Shown here: in pieces, positions 60,774 through 64,000 of the stretch
Layout of the letters: the number at the start of each line of letters is the position of its first letter
Position numbering within the stretch: position 1 is the first letter of the stretch
The notes under the pieces: generated by a model
Told to the model about the DNA's origin: nothing
Database searches by the model: none
Seen by the model: only the letters and a program-made list of their open reading frames with translations
Assembly: GCF_030269925.1 (NCBI RefSeq)
Contig: NC_085123.1
Location: 6,820,001 to 6,884,000, forward strand
DNA length: 64,000 nt
Reading direction: 5' to 3'
DNA from: Bombyx mori
Taxonomy: Eukaryota > Arthropoda > Insecta > Lepidoptera > Bombycidae
Position numbers and translations under genes: made by a program

Positions 60774-61420
60774 ATTAAGTTGTCATGTACCACAGGCATA
60801 AATACTAGTTTAGGGTTTTGAATGTGGAAAAATTTTCTTTCAACTTAATAGAAGCTAAACAGACAAACAAACAACAAACATACAACAAACCCTTGCAGTA
60901 ATGACAAAGTTAGCAGTCTTCACGACTAAGTGCAGATGCGGGTATGTAATACAGTTCAAGAAAACGTGTTGACTTGAAAATGAGAGAAAAACAAGAGAGA
61001 ACTGCACTTCGGTACGAAGTCTAGAATCTTGTTTTGTGCAAATAGAGTCCCGTGGCGATTGAAGCGAACCGTGCCTTCGCACGCCTGGCGTCTCGTCTGA
61101 TCAAAAAAGAAATAAACAGATTCTATGTTACTTTGTGCTTATTATTAAGTTATTTTTTATATTAAAATCATGATGACTCTTATATGGTTCATTTTTCTGT
61201 CTCTCTAAATGTCACAATTCTTGTTAAATTATCTTGTATGGTTAAAATTAATGATCACTAAAGAGGATTTAGCTTTATTGCTGCTTGTTTAGTGGAGTGG
61301 CAAATTTATTGTTGACTAATAACAATAACTTTTTACCTAATAGGCAAAACACTTTTCTGGGTATCCATTATTCACTGGTATGAAATAACGAACTTTTGTT
61401 TCTGAATGGGCGTGAGAATT

Positions 61421-61735
61421 TTCGTCGCCTAGTTGGTAATAAATAGGTCATGTATGTTCGTATCCAATGATGCGACTAATGCTAGATTCAAATCCTAACG
61501 TAAGTTGTTGTTTTGTAAATAAACACGTACCCAACTTGTGCTACCTGTGCTACCAGAATCAAGGAACGACGACATTGAAAGAAAGAAAAAAAAAAATCCT
61601 ATTAATAAATTTGCATAATTGAGGTAAAGCCGCATAGGTGGTCATGACCGTCATGCGTATTTCTGTCCCGAATTAGTCCTGTATTGCAGTTTCAAGGATG
61701 GGTTAACCATCAACCAATATAATTAGAGTTCGACC
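61421..61735 (+). mobile_element. Very degenerate full-length SINE-like sequence
   Basis: Head-like GTCGCCTAGTTGGTAATAAATAGG with B-box-like ATTCAAATCC, linker AAACACGTACCCAAC, and body-like TATTTCTGTCCCGAATTAGTCC follow Bm1 order, but divergence is high. Confidence 0.4.
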
Positions 61736-62267
61736 TTATTTTAATGAGGGTAGTGAAATTTATTTTAATGTCCGTAATTATTTAATTTCAGTTTGGTCTT
61801 GAGATCGACTACATGAAAAATACATTATATCCGAGAATTACGGCTACCGTCTACCACACTAAAATCATCGCTGAATTAAAATTAAAAAGAACTCGTAACA
61901 TAATATTACACCAAACTATGTATAATATTAAAACAAATTCTTTAAATTAAATTGAACTAAAATAAATGAATCTCGAACTTAGTGATTGTTTGATATTTTG
62001 TCATTGAAGAGCATAGTAGATACAACCTTTTTGTTGTTGTTTGGATGACAGTTGACAGACTGTGTCCCTGCACAGGGGTGCATGATGTAGTAGTACCTAC
62101 GAAATATGTACAAGGCGGGTAATGAACTTGTCATCCAAGTGACGAGTACGTTCATCCATTTATAATTTGTTTCGAATTAACAATACATACCGACGACAAT
62201 TTTTTATTGTTGTTTCTAATAGAAATGAAACTTCATTAAATTTCGAAATCAAAATTGCTTATTAAAT

Positions 62268-62703
62268 ACTAGCGGCCCGTCCGGCTCCGCTCGGGTCTTT
62301 AAAAGAATTTTCAACGATATTTGACGTTTTATTTTCTTAAATAAAAGAAGACTTATTGCGGCATAACTATAACAGTTAGACATATGCTGTCGCGACACTT
62401 TTTGTAAATAATTATGTGCTCTACGAAGTCGTAGTACATTATTTTATTCTATCATCAATAGTTTTCGCAGGGCACGCGATGTAAAGAATATTTTAGGTAA
62501 TTTTTATACACCTTTGGTTACATTATTGGAGTTTTAGTAAGGATCCCTAATTTTTTTCAAAAAAGATTATAGCCTACGTCACTGGGGAATAAATAGTCTG
62601 GCTTCCAAACAGCCAAAGAATTCTTCAAATCGGTTCAGTAGTTTCGGAGCGTATTCAATACAAACAAACAAACAAATCTTTCCTCTTTATAATATTAGTA
62701 TAG
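62268..62703 (+). repeat. ACTAGCGGCCCG-type 430-bp repeat, complete copy
   Basis: Starts ACTAGCGGCCCGTCCGGC and ends CTTTCCTCTTTATAATATTAGTATAG. The uninterrupted reference for the copies at 6644-7050 and 55316-56718. No ORF; non-autonomous. Confidence 0.85.
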
Positions 62704-62949
62704 TTAGATTACTGATTTTTATTAATTAATATTTATGGTGGTAATATATGTGGGAAGATCAGTACTTTTTGATTAGATTCACACTTGTACATTATAATTA
62801 TTTTAAAATAAGAAAAAAGGTAAATGACAGTCATCGATTGACATGGCGAGATAAGAGTGGTTTTTTTTTTGGAAAATAAAAGATTTTGGTGTTAAATTAA
62901 ACATCGGCTAGATTTCACCCAACCATCGCATATATTTAGGTGTCTAATC

Positions 62950-63166
62950 TTGAATGTACCTAAACGGGTAAGTACTAATACCCTGCCTATTTCTGCCGTG
63001 AAGCAGTAACGCGTTTCCGTTTGAAGGGTGGGGCAGCCGTTGTACTATTAAAACTGAAATCATAGATCTCATGTCTCATAGCGGCATTTAGGTTTTAGGT
63101 GTCTATGGGCCCCGGTAACCACGTAAAACTAGGAAGGCTGTCAGCCGTTAACAATAAAAAAAAGTA
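62950..63166 (+). mobile_element. Degenerate Bm1 SINE
   Basis: ACGGGTAAGTACTAATACCCTGCC, GAAGCAGTAACGCGTTTCCG, GGGTGGGGCAGCCGTTG, CGGTAACCACGTAAAAC; A tail. Confidence 0.8.
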
Positions 63167-63754
63167 TTTTTAACAAATTGTACTGGTATATACGTGTAAT
63201 TTAAATTTGACTAATATAAATTTTTTTGATAGTTTATATTTATCTCGTTTTATTTACACTTTATATATTACCTATATATAGCATCAATTGAATTTGATTT
63301 GGTTCATTAATTAAAAACTCATGTACCTACTAGTTAAAGTCGTCTTTTATATACCCAATTTAATAGTTTCTTTTATTATAAATTTTTTTCTGTGTAGCGG
63401 TTAGCAGACTAAAATAAAAAATCACATTTAAGAATAATAGCTATGAAAAAATAGCATTTTAACGTAAATGCTTTATACTTAATTGACGATCGCTACAAAA
63501 CACTTACTTACTTGTTGTTGTTAATTCACAAATGTTCACCGACGCGACGTTTATTATTTTTCGCCGTAAATCGTTATTTTATTTTGGACGCTGACAAAAA
63601 TAAACGTGAAACTTTAAAAGTGATTTATTGCCGATTTGCGCTTTCCATTCCGACCATTTGCTCCATTCTGCTTCGTTGGCGCTACCGGTGCCCACGGTCG
63701 ATGTACAGATTCGGCTAAAGTACTTTTACCAGGGAGGACTGGACGGTGAAATAT

Positions 63755-63817
63755 CATATAAGCTCGGTCGAATTTGTATTAACCGTTTTTTTAATACGCT
63801 TTTATTAGCTTCAGACG

Positions 63818-63848
<31 letters not shown>

Positions 63849-64000
63849 CGGAATCTTTGAATATGATTTTGACCCCCTTCAAAACGTCGGATTAACTCGA
63901 AATTTGGCATACTTATTAAGGACCGATAACAATTCAATATTTAGAAAAAAAATGTTTTTTTTTAAATTCAGCTAAAAAATGAAAAATAAATAATAATTTA
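63755..64000 (+). repeat. RTE-like 3' repeat with (GTAT)n, runs off the window
   Basis: GCTCGGTCGAATTTG, (GTAT)n at 63817-63847, CAAAACGTCGGATTAACTCG, GGACCGATAACAATTC. Reverse-complement match to 25858-26037 upstream of GT92 exon 4. The ORF across it is not a gene. Confidence 0.75.

Noticed and set aside
1..64000. CRISPR array, phage, bacterial operon or telomeric (TTAGG)n arrays
   Set aside because: No regularly spaced short repeats, no ribosome-binding-site-led gene runs and no TTAGG tracts were seen; the sequence is typical insect nuclear DNA.

Overview
This window is from a lepidopteran genome, almost certainly the silkworm genus (Bombyx mori or a close relative such as B. mandarina). 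The main reason is the very high density of the Bm1 SINE, with about 25 whole or partial copies. The AT-rich non-coding background, the jockey-type and R1-type non-LTR retrotransposons and the long introns between GC-rich exons agree. There is no sign of bacterial, plasmid or phage DNA, and no CRISPR array.

One host gene is convincingly readable. It encodes a glycosyltransferase family 92 protein (DUF23/UPF0392 type) on the plus strand. Its upstream exon(s) lie outside the window. Seven exons join in frame at 630-730, 19276-19429, 20091-20276, 26055-26278, 27847-28063, 30154-30357 and 32418-32555. They give 407 residues and a TAA stop, with every intron GT-AG and every phase compatible. The exons carry the family's FYVYSAY, KPFHY, FYMYN, EGQFAAFNDC, DVDE (acidic, metal-binding type), FFYLRW and LLHHYR landmarks. 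The missing 5' part should carry the membrane anchor.

Most of the rest is transposable-element debris. It includes: (i) Bm1 SINEs in both orientations, some with the tRNA-Arg-like head; (ii) at least 13 five-prime-truncated copies of a jockey-like LINE, mostly 3' tails, one of which (39603-41392) keeps a 500-codon reverse transcriptase reading frame; (iii) an R1-clade LINE 3' end with perfect 12-bp target duplications (55331-56285) and a second R1-like tail (18820-19195); (iv) a second tRNA-derived SINE (two copies); (v) several families of 200-430 bp repeats that start with ACTAG and end with a TATAGAT-like tail; (vi) a fold-back element with 53-bp arms (25623-25857). Several are nested, which gives a relative order of insertion.

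Layout: 1-630 LINE tails; 630-32555 the GT92 gene with an 18.5-kb first visible intron; 32556-39600 AT-rich flank with SINEs at 36.7-39.0 kb; 39603-41392 the best LINE copy; 41.5-55 kb LINE tails, SINEs and two local duplications; 55.3-56.7 kb the R1-like insertion nested in an older repeat; 57-64 kb mostly unique AT-rich DNA with scattered repeats.

I see no new multi-gene system. The most interesting features are how closely mobile elements press on the splice sites of the GT92 gene, a long direct repeat flanking its DVDE exon, a phase-compatible cryptic exon in its first intron, and several informative nested insertions.
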